DNA of 64,000 nucleotides from Diaphorobacter caeni (GTDB lineage Bacteria; Pseudomonadota; Gammaproteobacteria; Burkholderiales; Burkholderiaceae_C): contig NZ_JADKYZ010000002.1 of assembly GCF_015354245.1 (NCBI RefSeq), positions 248,001-312,000 of the forward strand. The letters are read 5' to 3'. A model generated the notes under the pieces. The model ran no database searches, was not told where the DNA came from, and saw only the letters and a program-made list of their open reading frames with translations. Of this stretch, positions 54,444-64,000 are shown piece by piece. The position numbers were made by a program, and so were the translations under genes. Numbering within the stretch: the first letter of the stretch is position 1; every line of letters begins with the position of its first letter.

Positions 54444-55087
54444 TCAATCCTTGCGGATGGCGGATGCGAACGCGTCGATGATGTGGCGCAGCGGCTCCTG
54501 CTTGAGCTTGAGCGCGGCCTGGTTCACCACCAGATGCGAGCTGATGTCCATGATGCGCTCGACTTCCACCAGATTGTTCGCCTTGAGCGTGTTGCCGGTG
54601 GAGACCAGATCGACGATGGCATCGGCCATGCCGGTCAGCGGCGCGAGTTCCATGCTGCCGTAGAGCTTGATCAGGTCCACGTGCACGCCCTTGGTCGCGA
54701 AGAATTCGCGCGCGATGTGGGTGTACTTGGTCGCGACCTTCAGGCGCGAGCCCTGCGTGACCGCATGCTCGTAGTCGAAATCATTGCGCACGGCCACGCT
54801 CACGCGGCACTTGGCGATGTTCAGATCGAGCGGACGGAACAGGCCCTGGCCACCATGCTCGATCAGCGTGTCCTTGCCGGTCACGCCGATGTCGGCGCCG
54901 CCGTACTGCACGTAGGTCGGCACGTCGGTGGCGCGCACCATCACCACGCGCACATCGGGCTGGTTGGTCGGGAGAATCAGCTTGCGCGAGGTCTCCGGAT
55001 CTTCCAGCACCTTGATGCCGGCAGCGGCCAGCAGAGGCATGGTTTCGTCAAAAATGCGGCCCTTGGAGAGAGCCAGAGTAATCATCG

Positions 55088-55091
<4 letters not shown>
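54444..55091 (-). CDS. hisG: ATP phosphoribosyltransferase, short form
   Basis: 215 residues from the ATG at 55091, which overlaps the murA stop by 4 bases. First and controlling step of histidine synthesis. [20 protein letters not shown] and [13 protein letters not shown] are typical, with the PRPP loop around [18 protein letters not shown]. The length marks the short type, which lacks the C-terminal regulatory domain and needs HisZ for activity; hisZ is not in this window. Confidence 0.96.
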
Positions 55092-56389
<1,298 letters not shown>

Positions 56390-56449
56390 TGAAACGGCTT
56401 GGGGGGAATATTGAACTTCAGGCAATCACAAATCTCTGTCGCGACTCGA

Positions 56450-56698
56450 TCAGGCTTGTCCGCCCTGTGCGGACCATTCGGCCGGCGTGAAGGTCTTCAT
56501 CGACAGCGCGTGCACCTCATCGGTCTTCATGCGGTCGCCAAGCGTCGCGTAGACGCGCTGGTGGCGCTGGATGAGGCGCTTGCCCTCGAACTCCCCGGAC
56601 ACGATGGTGGCGTACCAATGACGGCCATCGCCTTCGAGGGTGATGTGCTCGCAGGGCAGGCCGGCACTGATGAGATCCTTGAGTTGGTCTGCGGTCAT
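56450..56698 (-). CDS. BolA-family protein (IbaG-like)
   Basis: 82 residues from the ATG at 56698. TADQLKDLISAGLPCEHITL and FEGKRLIQRHQRVYATLGD, with the invariant His and C-terminal HALSMKTFTPAEW, match the IbaG/BolA fold. BolA proteins work with monothiol glutaredoxins on iron-sulfur clusters. It stands before murA, as ibaG does in E. coli. The upstream in-frame extension to 56833 is not family-like. Confidence 0.9.
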   Translation of the reverse strand: MTADQLKDLISAGLPCEHITLEGDGRHWYATIVSGEFEGKRLIQRHQRVYATLGDRMKTDEVHALSMKTFTPAEWSAQGGQA

Positions 56699-56750
56699 GG
56701 TGGATACGAATGAATGGAATGGGAGGAACGTTGCGGCTGGGCGGCCGGAC

Positions 56751-57506
56751 TCAGTTGCGGATCTTGTAGCCGATGCGCAGCAGATGCACGGCCAGCGCGC
56801 TGATGAGCAGCCACGCGCCGCCGACGATGGCAAGGCTGGTCCAGGGCGACACGTCGCTCTGCCCGAAGAAGCCGTAGCGGAAGCCGTCGATCATGTAGAA
56901 GAACGGATTCAGGTGGCTGACCTTCTGCCAGAACTCCGGCAGCGAATGGATGGAATAGAACACGCCCGAGAGGAAGGTCAGCGGCATGATCAGAAAGTTC
57001 TGGAACGCCGCCATCTGGTCGAACTTGTCGGCCCACAGCCCCGCGATCACGCCCAGCGTGCCCATGATGGCCGCGCCAAGCAGCGCGAACACGATGATCC
57101 ACAGCGGCGCCGAAAAGTCCGGCACGGCGAAGAACAGCGTGATGATGAACACGCCCACCCCCACCAGCAGCCCGCGCAGCACGGCAGCGCCGACATAGGC
57201 GCTGAACCAGGCCCAGTGCGACAGCGGGGTGAGCAGCACGAACACCATCGAGCCCATGATCTTGCTCTGCACCAGGCTTGACGAGCTGTTGGCGAACGCG
57301 TTCTGCAGAATGCTCATCATCACCAGACCGGGGATGATGAAAGCGGTGTAGGTGATGCGGTCATAGACCAGCACGCGGCCTTCGAGCACATGGCCGAAGA
57401 CCAGCAGATACAGCACGGCCGTGAGCACCGGCGCGGCCACGGTCTGGAAAGCCACCTTCCAGAAGCGCAGCACTTCCTTCTTGAGCAGGGTCTGCCATCC
57501 GGTCAT
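56751..57506 (-). CDS. ABC-2 type transporter permease
   Basis: 251 residues with about six hydrophobic helices: TVAAPVLTAVLYLLVFGHVL, VGAAVLRGLLVGVGVFIITL, WIIVFALLGAAIMGTLGVIA and others. MPLTFLSGVFYSIHSLPEFW is a typical ABC-2 periplasmic segment (YadH-like). It overlaps the ATPase stop by 4 bases. Substrate unknown; this pair normally sits between mlaB and the bolA-murA genes. Confidence 0.9.
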   Translation of the reverse strand: MTGWQTLLKKEVLRFWKVAFQTVAAPVLTAVLYLLVFGHVLEGRVLVYDRITYTAFIIPGLVMMSILQNAFANSSSSLVQSKIMGSMVFVLLTPLSHWAWFSAYVGAAVLRGLLVGVGVFIITLFFAVPDFSAPLWIIVFALLGAAIMGTLGVIAGLWADKFDQMAAFQNFLIMPLTFLSGVFYSIHSLPEFWQKVSHLNPFFYMIDGFRYGFFGQSDVSPWTSLAIVGGAWLLISALAVHLLRIGYKIRN

Positions 57507-58420
57507 GCGGCACCGCCTTGCTGTTCGTTCATCACGTGGATGAAGACGTCCTCGAGATCGGCGCGGCGGATCTCCACATCCTCCAGCACCACGCCGCCTT
57601 CGCGCAGGCCGACCAGCAGCTGCTCGACGTCACCCGCATCCTGCGCGGGAATCTGCACGATGCGGCCGGTGACGCGCGCACGCGCCGCGATGGACGCCGG
57701 CAAGACGCTGTCGGTCTTGAACTGCAGCACGTTGGCCGATGCGGACTTGAGCAGATCGGACATGCTCGAGAGCTTGACGATGTTGCCGTGCTTGAGCATC
57801 GCCACGCGGCTGCACAGCGCCTCGGCTTCTTCGAGATAGTGGGTGGTCAGAAGAACGGTGTGGCCCTCGCGGTTCAGACGCGCGATGAAGTGCCAGAGCG
57901 TCTGGCGCAGCTCCACGTCCACGCCTGCGGTCGGCTCGTCGAGCACGATGATCGGCGGCTTGTGCACCAGCGCCTGGGCGACCAGCACGCGACGCTTCAT
58001 GCCGCCCGAGAGCTGGCGCATGTTGCTGTGCGCCTTGTCGGTGAGGCCAAGGCTCTCCAGCAGTTCGTCGATCCAGGCATCGTTGTTCTTGACGCCGAAA
58101 TAGCCCGACTGGATGCGCAGCGTCTCGCGCACGGTGAAGAAAGGATCGAAGACCAGCTCCTGCGGCACCACGCCGAGGCTGCGGCGCGCGGCGGCGTAGT
58201 CGCTCTGCACGTCATGCCCCATGACCTTGACGCTGCCGCCCGAAGCGCGCGCCAGACCGGCGAGGATGCTGATCAGCGTGGTCTTGCCCGCGCCATTGGG
58301 GCCGAGCAGGCCGAAGAACTCGCCCTCGCCAATGTCGAGGCTGACGTTGTTCAGCGCCTGAAAAGGCCCCTTGGGGGTGTTGAAGGTCTTGGAGACAGAC
58401 TGAAATGATACGGCTGGCAT
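57503..58420 (-). CDS. ABC transporter ATP-binding protein
   Basis: 305 residues from the ATG at 58420, preceded by GGAAGG. Walker A LLGPNGAGKTTL, signature LSGGMKRRVLVAQAL, Walker B PPIIVLDEPTAGVD and switch His in TTHYLEEAEAL. YadG-like energiser of the following permease. An 84-base gap with a GC-rich hairpin (58470-58497) separates it from mlaB. Confidence 0.92.
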   Translation of the reverse strand: MPAVSFQSVSKTFNTPKGPFQALNNVSLDIGEGEFFGLLGPNGAGKTTLISILAGLARASGGSVKVMGHDVQSDYAAARRSLGVVPQELVFDPFFTVRETLRIQSGYFGVKNNDAWIDELLESLGLTDKAHSNMRQLSGGMKRRVLVAQALVHKPPIIVLDEPTAGVDVELRQTLWHFIARLNREGHTVLLTTHYLEEAEALCSRVAMLKHGNIVKLSSMSDLLKSASANVLQFKTDSVLPASIAARARVTGRIVQIPAQDAGDVEQLLVGLREGGVVLEDVEIRRADLEDVFIHVMNEQQGGAA

Positions 58421-58504
58421 GAAGCCTTCCATTCTAGAACGGGAAGGCCCGCAGCGACAGGAGAGGGTTTTGAGGGGCGCGTTCGCCCTCCCCTCAATCT
58501 CGGG

Positions 58505-58801
58505 TCATTCCGCCGAGAGCAGTTCCTGCACGCCGTACAGACCGGCCAGACTGCCCAACGACGCGGGCAAGGCCTTGATGGCGAAGGTCTTGCCGAACTC
58601 CAGCGCCGTGCGGCGACATTCGAGCAGGACGGCGAGCGCCGACGAATCGAACACCTTGAGCGCTCCGGCATCAACGACCAGGTGCTGTTCCTTGTGCGCC
58701 TTCATGGCCTGCATCAGCATGCGCAGGCTGGCAGTGGCCTGCGCGTGCGTGAGCTCGGGCGGAAGCACCAGCATGCTGGGAGCGGCGGCGGATGCGTTCA
58801 T
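58505..58801 (-). CDS. mlaB: STAS-domain protein MlaB
   Basis: 98 residues. The STAS signature VFDSSALAVLLECRRTA is present. In the MlaFEDB complex MlaB binds the ATPase MlaF and is needed for transport. Last gene of mlaFEDACB, 21 bases after mlaC. Confidence 0.88.
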   Translation of the reverse strand: MNASAAAPSMLVLPPELTHAQATASLRMLMQAMKAHKEQHLVVDAGALKVFDSSALAVLLECRRTALEFGKTFAIKALPASLGSLAGLYGVQELLSAE

Positions 58802-58822
58802 GGCGTGTACCTTCGGGCTGGA

Positions 58823-59461
58823 TTACTTGCCGTTGCCGGCGGCATTGGCCTTGTTGCGGGCCACGAGCGACTCGATCAGACCGTCGATGCCCTTGGCATT
58901 GACCTCCTGGCCGAACTGCGTGCGGTAAGTGTCGACGATCCAGACGCCCAGGACGTTCAGGTTGTAGATCTTCCAGCTCGCACCGTCCTTTTCCAGTCGG
59001 TAGTCGACCTGCACCGGATCACCCTTGCCGCGCACCTCGGTCTTCACCAGCACATCCTTGTCGCCGGCGGCTGCACGCAGCGGCTTGACCTCCACGGTCT
59101 GGTTGGTCACCTGGCTCAGCGCGCCGGAGTAAGTGCGCACCAGCAGCACCTTGAACTCGTCCTGCAGGCGCTTTTGCTGCTCGGGCGTCGCCTTGCGCCA
59201 GCCCGGGCCGACGGCGGCGGCCGTCATGCGGCGGAAATTCACGTGCGGCATCAGCAGGCGATCCACCAGCACCATGATCTTGTCCACGTCACCCGACTTG
59301 ATGGACGAATCGCTGCGGATGGTCTCCAGCACCTCGTTGGACAGGCGCTTGATCATGGCATCCGGTGTTTCCTCGCTGGCCAGAGCGGCCACGGGAACGG
59401 ACAGCAGCATCAGGGATGCCACGGCAGCAGCGGATTGCGAAAAAAGGCGTCGATTCAACAT
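58823..59461 (-). CDS. mlaC: Periplasmic phospholipid carrier MlaC
   Basis: 212 residues from the ATG at 59461. The signal peptide begins MLNRRLFSQSAAAVASLMLL and ends near ALA; the Arg pair gives it a Tat-like look. The core (DKIMVLVDRLLMPHVNFRRM, then LLVRTYSGALSQV and YNLNVLGVWIVDTYRTQF) matches the MlaC/Ttg2D family, which ferries phospholipid between MlaA and MlaD. A palindrome lies in its leader at 59482-59505. Confidence 0.92.
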   Translation of the reverse strand: MLNRRLFSQSAAAVASLMLLSVPVAALASEETPDAMIKRLSNEVLETIRSDSSIKSGDVDKIMVLVDRLLMPHVNFRRMTAAAVGPGWRKATPEQQKRLQDEFKVLLVRTYSGALSQVTNQTVEVKPLRAAAGDKDVLVKTEVRGKGDPVQVDYRLEKDGASWKIYNLNVLGVWIVDTYRTQFGQEVNAKGIDGLIESLVARNKANAAGNGK

Positions 59462-59481
59462 CTTGGAAATCCTTGTTAGTT

Positions 59482-59505
59482 CACATACAGACTTGAATGT
59501 ATGTG
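59482..59505 (-). promoter_or_regulatory. Palindrome in the mlaA-mlaC spacer
   Basis: CACATACA (59482-59489), an 8-base loop, TGTATGTG (59498-59505): a perfect 8-bp inverted repeat 21 bases before the mlaC start. Role unknown. Confidence 0.4.
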
Positions 59506-59625
59506 CTTGACGGCATGCGTGCCCATTTTCAACACGGTGCCCGGGTTTGTTGCGTCCCGGAGGTACCGGGTTGAAAGCAATTGCAACCTGTGGCGCAATC
59601 GCCAAAGATCACCGCAGGCGGAAAC

Positions 59626-60390
59626 TCAGTAGTCCTCGGGCAGCTTGCCTGCGTCTTCGTCTTCCACCTGTCCCTTGCGAGGAACGATGCGCTGGCTGCG
59701 CACCTGCAGATAGACGTCACGCGTGAACGAATACGGATCGAGCGCGGCGGCATCGAGCACGTCGCCCGCATTCAGAAGCGAGGCACGTTTGTCGACGAGG
59801 CCAATGCCGGTGAGCGAATTGCGCACGGGAATGTCGTCGATCTGACCGATCAGGTTGCCCTTCCAGTCCACGGGCAGGGCCACGGTGTCCCGGATGGTCG
59901 AGGGGCCAAGGAACGGCAGAACCAGATACGGTCCGGTCTTCACGCCCCAGCTTCCAAGCGTCAGGCCAAAGTCCTGCTTGTGACGCTGGATGCGCATCTC
60001 GCTCGCGATGTCGAGCAGGCCGCCCAGACCGAACACGGTGTTCACGTTGAAGCGCACCATGCTGTCGAGCGCGTCCGAGCCCCGTCCCTGAAGCAGATTG
60101 TTCACAAATGACCAGGCATCCCCCAGATTGGCGAAAAAGTTCGTCACGCCGGTGCGCACCGGCTTGGGAGTCACTTCCTGATAGGCGGTCGCGACGGGCT
60201 TCAGGACCGCGCGATCGACTCCGTCGTTGAACGAATAGATGCTGCGGTTGAACGATTCGTAGGGATCGTCAGGATGCGCCTGCTGAGAGACACGGGAAGA
60301 ACTCGCGCATCCGGCCAGCAAAGCAAGTCCCAGCGCCGCAGAACTGCCGCGCAGGATGAGTTTGGAGTATGTGGTTTTTTGCTTTGTCAT
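59626..60390 (-). CDS. mlaA: Outer-membrane lipoprotein MlaA (VacJ)
   Basis: 254 residues. Lipobox LLAGCASS near residue 28. DPYESFNRSIYSFNDGVDRAV, VRTGVTNFFANLGDAWSFVN and the Gly-rich YLVLPFLGPSTIRDTV are VacJ signatures. It removes misplaced phospholipid from the outer leaflet. The start overlaps the mlaD stop by 4 bases. In E. coli mlaA is unlinked; here it is inside the operon. Confidence 0.95.
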   Translation of the reverse strand: MTKQKTTYSKLILRGSSAALGLALLAGCASSSRVSQQAHPDDPYESFNRSIYSFNDGVDRAVLKPVATAYQEVTPKPVRTGVTNFFANLGDAWSFVNNLLQGRGSDALDSMVRFNVNTVFGLGGLLDIASEMRIQRHKQDFGLTLGSWGVKTGPYLVLPFLGPSTIRDTVALPVDWKGNLIGQIDDIPVRNSLTGIGLVDKRASLLNAGDVLDAAALDPYSFTRDVYLQVRSQRIVPRKGQVEDEDAGKLPEDY

Positions 60391-60875
60391 TTTTTACTGC
60401 CAGATCCGCTCGAACTGCCGCCGTCTTCGGCTTTGCTGTAGAGAAATTGGCCAATGAGATTTTCGAGGACGACCGCGGACTGCGTAGCGGTGATTGTGTC
60501 ACCCTCCGCCAGATTGTCGCTGTCGGCGCCCGCCTCGATTCCGATGTACTGATCGCCGAGCAGGCCGCTCGTGAGGATCTTGAGCGAGCTGTCCTTGGGA
60601 AATTTGTACTGCTTTTCGAGCTCCAGATGCACGTTGGCCTGGAAAGTCTCGTCGTTGAACGCGATCGTCTTGACGCGACCGACCACGACCCCGGCGCTGC
60701 GCACCGCCGCCTGGGGCTTCAAGCCGCCGATGTTGTCAAAGCGTGCCGTCACCGCATAGCCCGACTTCCAGTTCAGGCTCAGCAGATTGGCCGACTGCAG
60801 TGCAAGAAACACGAGTGCGGCCGCGCCCAGAAGCACGAACAGGCCGACCCAGACGTCATTTTTGGATTGCTGCAT
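60387..60875 (-). CDS. mlaD: MCE-domain lipid-binding protein MlaD
   Basis: 162 residues. One N-terminal helix (VGLFVLLGAAALVFLALQSA) anchors an MCE domain (YAVTARFDNIGGLKPQAAVR, then GVVVGRVKTIAFND and LLGDQYIGIEAG). It forms the hexameric periplasmic ring of the Mla complex. 59 bases after mlaE. Confidence 0.95.
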   Translation of the reverse strand: MQQSKNDVWVGLFVLLGAAALVFLALQSANLLSLNWKSGYAVTARFDNIGGLKPQAAVRSAGVVVGRVKTIAFNDETFQANVHLELEKQYKFPKDSSLKILTSGLLGDQYIGIEAGADSDNLAEGDTITATQSAVVLENLIGQFLYSKAEDGGSSSGSGSKK

Positions 60876-60934
60876 GGTTTGCTACTTTCTCCAGATCCCG
60901 AGATACCGGTCTCTTCGCTTCCAAATTCGATTGA

Positions 60935-61717
60935 TCAAATGCTGAACATCAGCGCCGTGAGCAGGAAGTCCAGCCCCAACACTGACAGCGACGCGATCAC
61001 CACGGTGCGCGTCGTCGCACGCGAAACGCCTTCGGGCGTAGGCTTGGCCACATAACCCTGCAGCACCGCCACAAAGGTCACGGCCACGCCGAAGACAAAA
61101 CTCTTGACCACGCCGTTGCCCACGTCCTTCCAGACATCGACGCTGCTCTGCATGGCCCCCCAGAAGGCACCGGAATCGACGCCGAGCATGAGCACACCGA
61201 CCATCCAGCCGCCGATCACCCCAACGGCATTGAACACCGCCGCCAGCAGCGGCATCGCGATCACTCCGCCCCAAAAGCGCGGCACCAGAATGCGGCGCAC
61301 CGGATCGACGGCCATCATCTCCATCGCCGAGAGCTGCTCGCCCGCACGCATCAGACCGATTTCGGCCGTGAGCGAGGTGCCCGCGCGGCCCGCGAACAGC
61401 AGCGCCGTCACAACGGGGCCAAGCTCTCGCACCAGACCCAATGTGACGACCAGACCCAGCGCATTGGTCGAGCCATAGAGCTGCAGGATGTTGTAGCCCT
61501 GCAGCGCCAGCACGAAGCCGACGAACAGCCCCGACATCGCGATGATCGACAGCGAATAGTTGCCGAGGAAGTGCACCTGGTCGCGCACCAGGCCGGGGCG
61601 CTTGAACGCCTCGCCGCCGAGCTGGAGCATGCGCCAGAACAGCTTGGCGCCCTGACCGATGTCGGCCAGTTTGCCGCGCACCGCGAAACCCACGTCGGAT
61701 GGTCGCCACCAGCTCAT
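60935..61717 (-). CDS. mlaE: Mla ABC transporter permease MlaE
   Basis: 260 residues with five or more hydrophobic helices. [40 protein letters not shown] and the C-terminal [18 protein letters not shown] are family hallmarks. Its start overlaps the mlaF stop by 4 bases. Confidence 0.96.
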   Translation of the reverse strand: MSWWRPSDVGFAVRGKLADIGQGAKLFWRMLQLGGEAFKRPGLVRDQVHFLGNYSLSIIAMSGLFVGFVLALQGYNILQLYGSTNALGLVVTLGLVRELGPVVTALLFAGRAGTSLTAEIGLMRAGEQLSAMEMMAVDPVRRILVPRFWGGVIAMPLLAAVFNAVGVIGGWMVGVLMLGVDSGAFWGAMQSSVDVWKDVGNGVVKSFVFGVAVTFVAVLQGYVAKPTPEGVSRATTRTVVIASLSVLGLDFLLTALMFSI

Positions 61718-62556
61718 GATTTGTCTCCCGACGCCATGCCCACCGGACCGAAATCCTGCGCCACGCTCGGGCCGGGATAGTGAAACGGCACAGGCCCCGT
61801 GGGCAGTGCATGGACGAACTGGTGCACCAGCGGATCGGTGCTCTTGCGCACCTCTTCGGGCGAGCCCTGAGCGGCAATCGTGCCGGGGCCGAGAATGATC
61901 ACGTGGTCGGCCAGACGGAACGTCTCTTCCAGATCGTGCGACACGATGATCGTGGTCAGTCCCATGGAGTCGTTGAGCTGACGGATCAGCTGTGCCGACG
62001 TGCCCAGAGAGATCGGATCGAGCCCCGCGAAAGGCTCGTCATACATGATGAGTTCGGGATCCAGCGCGATCGCCCGCGCCAGCGCCACGCGCCGCGCCAT
62101 GCCGCCGGAGATCTGGCTCGGCATGAGGTCACGCGCGCCGCGCAGGCCGACGGCGTTGAGCTTCATGAGCACGATGTCGCGGATCAGCTCTTCGGACAGG
62201 TCGGTGTGCTCGCGCAGCGGAAACGCCACGTTCTCGTAGACGCTCATGTCGGTGAACAGCGCACCGAACTGGAACAGCATCCCCATGCGGCGACGCGCGG
62301 CGTACAGCGCCTTCATGTCCATGGCGCCGACATTCTTGCCGTCAAACAGCACCTCGCCGCCCTGAGCGACATGCTGCCCGCCGATCAGGCGCAGAACGGT
62401 CGTCTTGCCGCCGCCGGACGCGCCCATCAGCGCGGTCACCTTGCCGCGCGGCACGCTCAGGCTGACGTCGCGCAGGATCGCGCGCTCGCCGTATCCGAAG
62501 TGGACATTGCGCAACTCGACGAGCGGATCAGAGACAGTGGGGGCGGTTTCAAGCAT
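61714..62556 (-). CDS. mlaF: Mla ABC transporter ATP-binding protein MlaF
   Basis: 280 residues from the ATG at 62556. Walker [11 protein letters not shown], signature [14 protein letters not shown], Walker [15 protein letters not shown] and switch IVSHDLEE. It energises phospholipid transport through MlaE. First gene of the leftward supercluster; its promoter should lie in 62557-62700. Confidence 0.95.
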   Translation of the reverse strand: MLETAPTVSDPLVELRNVHFGYGERAILRDVSLSVPRGKVTALMGASGGGKTTVLRLIGGQHVAQGGEVLFDGKNVGAMDMKALYAARRRMGMLFQFGALFTDMSVYENVAFPLREHTDLSEELIRDIVLMKLNAVGLRGARDLMPSQISGGMARRVALARAIALDPELIMYDEPFAGLDPISLGTSAQLIRQLNDSMGLTTIIVSHDLEETFRLADHVIILGPGTIAAQGSPEEVRKSTDPLVHQFVHALPTGPVPFHYPGPSVAQDFGPVGMASGDKS

Positions 62557-62879
62557 GGATAAAAACAATCGGCTGCAGCCTTCCAACAAGAAGGAGCAAC
62601 CCTACATCATAGGGGGAAACCCGTTTCCCATATCCATCGTATGTTGAACCCACTGTTGCGAAAACAGTGCTTGACTATACTTGGGTATTGTTGGCAAAGA
62701 CAGGCGACGCTTGCGGCCTGTCAATGACATGGAGCTCGCGCACCGCGCGGCGCAGCCCTCCAGCGCCCATACACGCTCACGGGCAAGGTTTGCGCAACCC
62801 CATACCCGCCCTCGGCTCCATCAGGGAGTCGAGAACGCCTTTTTTCATCATCACTTCTCAACGAAAGGGCTCCAGCTCA
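62557..62879. other. Divergent regulatory region between mlaF and speD
   Basis: 323 bases without a gene. Two overlapping small hairpins lie in the mlaF leader (62600-62614 and 62614-62629), sharing the same G run. An inverted repeat CACTGTT-N5-AACAGTG lies at 62651-62669, followed at 62676-62681 by TATACT, a possible rightward -10 box. Confidence 0.4.
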
Positions 62880-63293
62880 ATGAAGAACCACGTCCAGAAC
62901 GCCATCCCCATCAAGACCTCCTCCGTTGCACGCTCGGCCACCGGCCTGCATCTGATTGGCGATCTCTACGGCTGTCTGTGTGACAGCCGTCTGATGCTGG
63001 ACGCCGGATATCTGGAGTCTTTCTGCAAGGAGAAAGTGGCCAGCGCCGGACTGACCGCCGTCGGCAGCCTGTTCCACAGCTTTGGCGAAGGCGGCGGAGT
63101 CACCGGCGTCGTCGTTCTGGCCGAATCGCATCTGTCCATCCACACCTGGCCCGAATCGGGTTACGTCACGCTCGACGTCTATGTGTGCAACTACACCAGC
63201 AACAACCGCCCCAAGGCGCAGAAACTGTTCGACGACCTGATGGCCGCGTTCAATCCGAACGACCCGCATCTGCACACCGTCGAGCGGGCCTGA
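62880..63293 (+). CDS. speD: S-adenosylmethionine decarboxylase proenzyme
   Basis: 137 residues from the ATG at 62880, preceded by GAAAGGG. It makes decarboxylated AdoMet, the aminopropyl donor. The self-cleavage site is Glu82-Ser83 in AESHLSIHTWPE, generating the pyruvoyl group; His88 and Cys103 (VYVCNYT) are the processing and catalytic residues at the expected spacing. It is the short prokaryotic type. A longer reading to 62667 has no family support. speE starts 2 bases after the stop. Confidence 0.95.
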   Translation: MKNHVQNAIPIKTSSVARSATGLHLIGDLYGCLCDSRLMLDAGYLESFCKEKVASAGLTAVGSLFHSFGEGGGVTGVVVLAESHLSIHTWPESGYVTLDVYVCNYTSNNRPKAQKLFDDLMAAFNPNDPHLHTVERA

Positions 63294-63294
63294 C

Positions 63295-64000
63295 ATGGGC
63301 GTGATGATCACCCCGCAGGCCGCGGCACCTTCGTACGCGGCCGAGCGGCTCACTCCCGATTTCGGCTTCTACCTGAAGAACAGTCGCCTGCTGGTGAGCG
63401 TGCAGTCCGAGTGGCAGCAGATCGAGGTGTTCGAAAACGCGCAGTTCGGACGCGTCATGCGCATCGACGACTGCTTCATGACCTCGGAGCGCGATGAATT
63501 TTTCTACCACGAGCCGATGGTCCACCTGCCGGCCATCGCGCACCCCGGGGTGCGGCGCGCGCTGGTGGTGGGCGGCGGAGATGGCGGCGCGGTCGAAGAA
63601 CTGCTCAAGCTGCCCCAGATCGAACGCGTGGTGCTCGCGGAGCTCGACGCGCGGGTCATCGACGTGGCGCGTGAATGGCTCCCCAGCATCCATCGCGGCG
63701 CCCTCGACGATCCGCGCCTTGAAATCCGCATTGGCGATGCACGCCGCTTTCTTGGTCAGACCGATGAACGCTTTGACCAGATCGTGCTGGACCTCACGGA
63801 CCCCTTTGGCCCGGCCACCGATCTGTACACGGTGGAGTTCTACGAGAGCTGCCGCCGCGCGCTCGCTCCGCACGGAGTGGTCTCGCTGCATCTGGGCTCC
63901 CCGATCCACCTTCCCCAAAGCCTGATGCGCATCGCCGCATCGGTCAAGCAAGTCTTCCCGGTATTCCGGCCCTACCTTCAGTATGTGCCGCTCTACGGCA
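63295..64000 (+). CDS. speE: Spermidine synthase (polyamine aminopropyltransferase), 5' part
   Basis: 235 complete codons, open at the window end. LTPDFGFYLKNSRLLVSVQS starts the N-terminal beta domain; the AdoMet-type loop is VVGGGDGGAVEEL, and the catalytic Asp region is LDLTDPFGPATDLYT. It transfers an aminopropyl group from the SpeD product to putrescine. The stop lies beyond 64000. Confidence 0.93.
   Translation, partial: MGVMITPQAAAPSYAAERLTPDFGFYLKNSRLLVSVQSEWQQIEVFENAQFGRVMRIDDCFMTSERDEFFYHEPMVHLPAIAHPGVRRALVVGGGDGGAVEELLKLPQIERVVLAELDARVIDVAREWLPSIHRGALDDPRLEIRIGDARRFLGQTDERFDQIVLDLTDPFGPATDLYTVEFYESCRRALAPHGVVSLHLGSPIHLPQSLMRIAASVKQVFPVFRPYLQYVPLYG

Noticed and set aside
58470-58497. 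Terminator after mlaB
   Set aside because: An 8-bp GC-rich stem is present but the following bases are AACCC with no T run; it may be only a spacer hairpin within one transcript.

Overview
This window is GC-rich and gene-dense. The gene families and their order point to a betaproteobacterium of the family Comamonadaceae (Comamonas/Delftia/Acidovorax-like). Supporting blocks are pilBCD-coaE-zapD-yacG-mutT-ATPase-argJ-secA, petABC-sspAB, and an mla-murA-his-tat supercluster. Most of it is conserved chromosomal housekeeping. I see no prophage, insertion sequence, CRISPR array or rRNA. The window opens inside a monothiol glutaredoxin gene and closes inside a spermidine synthase gene.

Layout: 1-4.9 kb holds grxD (3' end), a CNNM/CBS/CorC membrane protein, a lytic transglycosylase coupled to proS, and rppH. 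5-9.7 kb holds proB, obgE, rpmA, rplU, ispB and tRNA-Pro(CGG). 10-21.9 kb holds the type IV pilus assembly genes pilB, pilC and pilD, then coaE, zapD, yacG, a MutT-like Nudix gene, an ATPase, argJ, secA and a DUF721/DciA-like gene. 21.9-26.2 kb holds tRNA-Thr(TGT), sspB, sspA and the cytochrome bc1 genes petC, petB and petA. 26.3-31.5 kb holds mscL, pdxA, a Nif3-like gene, an MFS transporter and an HtrA-type protease.

From 62.6 kb down to 31.6 kb everything reads leftward: mlaFEDACB (outer-membrane lipid asymmetry), an ABC-2 exporter, a BolA-family gene, murA, the histidine genes, and tatABC. The histidine genes start with hisG overlapping murA and are then interrupted three times. Between hisD and hisC lie a lipoprotein gene with its own terminator and a ribbon-helix-helix/PIN toxin-antitoxin pair whose promoter region carries two tandem palindromes. 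Between hisA and hisF lie galE and a hexose-6-phosphate mutarotase gene, stitched in with one-base overlaps. Between hisF and hisI lies an 8.3-kb gene for a secreted protein of about 2750 residues, built from about 15 DUF11-type beta-sandwich repeats.

The giant gene is the most unusual element. A strong terminator separates it from hisF. It has an AT-rich promoter region of its own, a leader of about 310 bases, a Sec signal peptide, a FlgD-like segment, repeats joined by linkers of the form Gly-Gly-Gly-Asp then paired cysteines, and a C-terminal sorting-type tail (short IPVDSPW motif, hydrophobic helix, arginines). This looks like a surface or exported adhesin-like protein placed inside a biosynthetic operon. 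Its function is not established by the sequence. On the far right, speD and speE (polyamine synthesis) read rightward.
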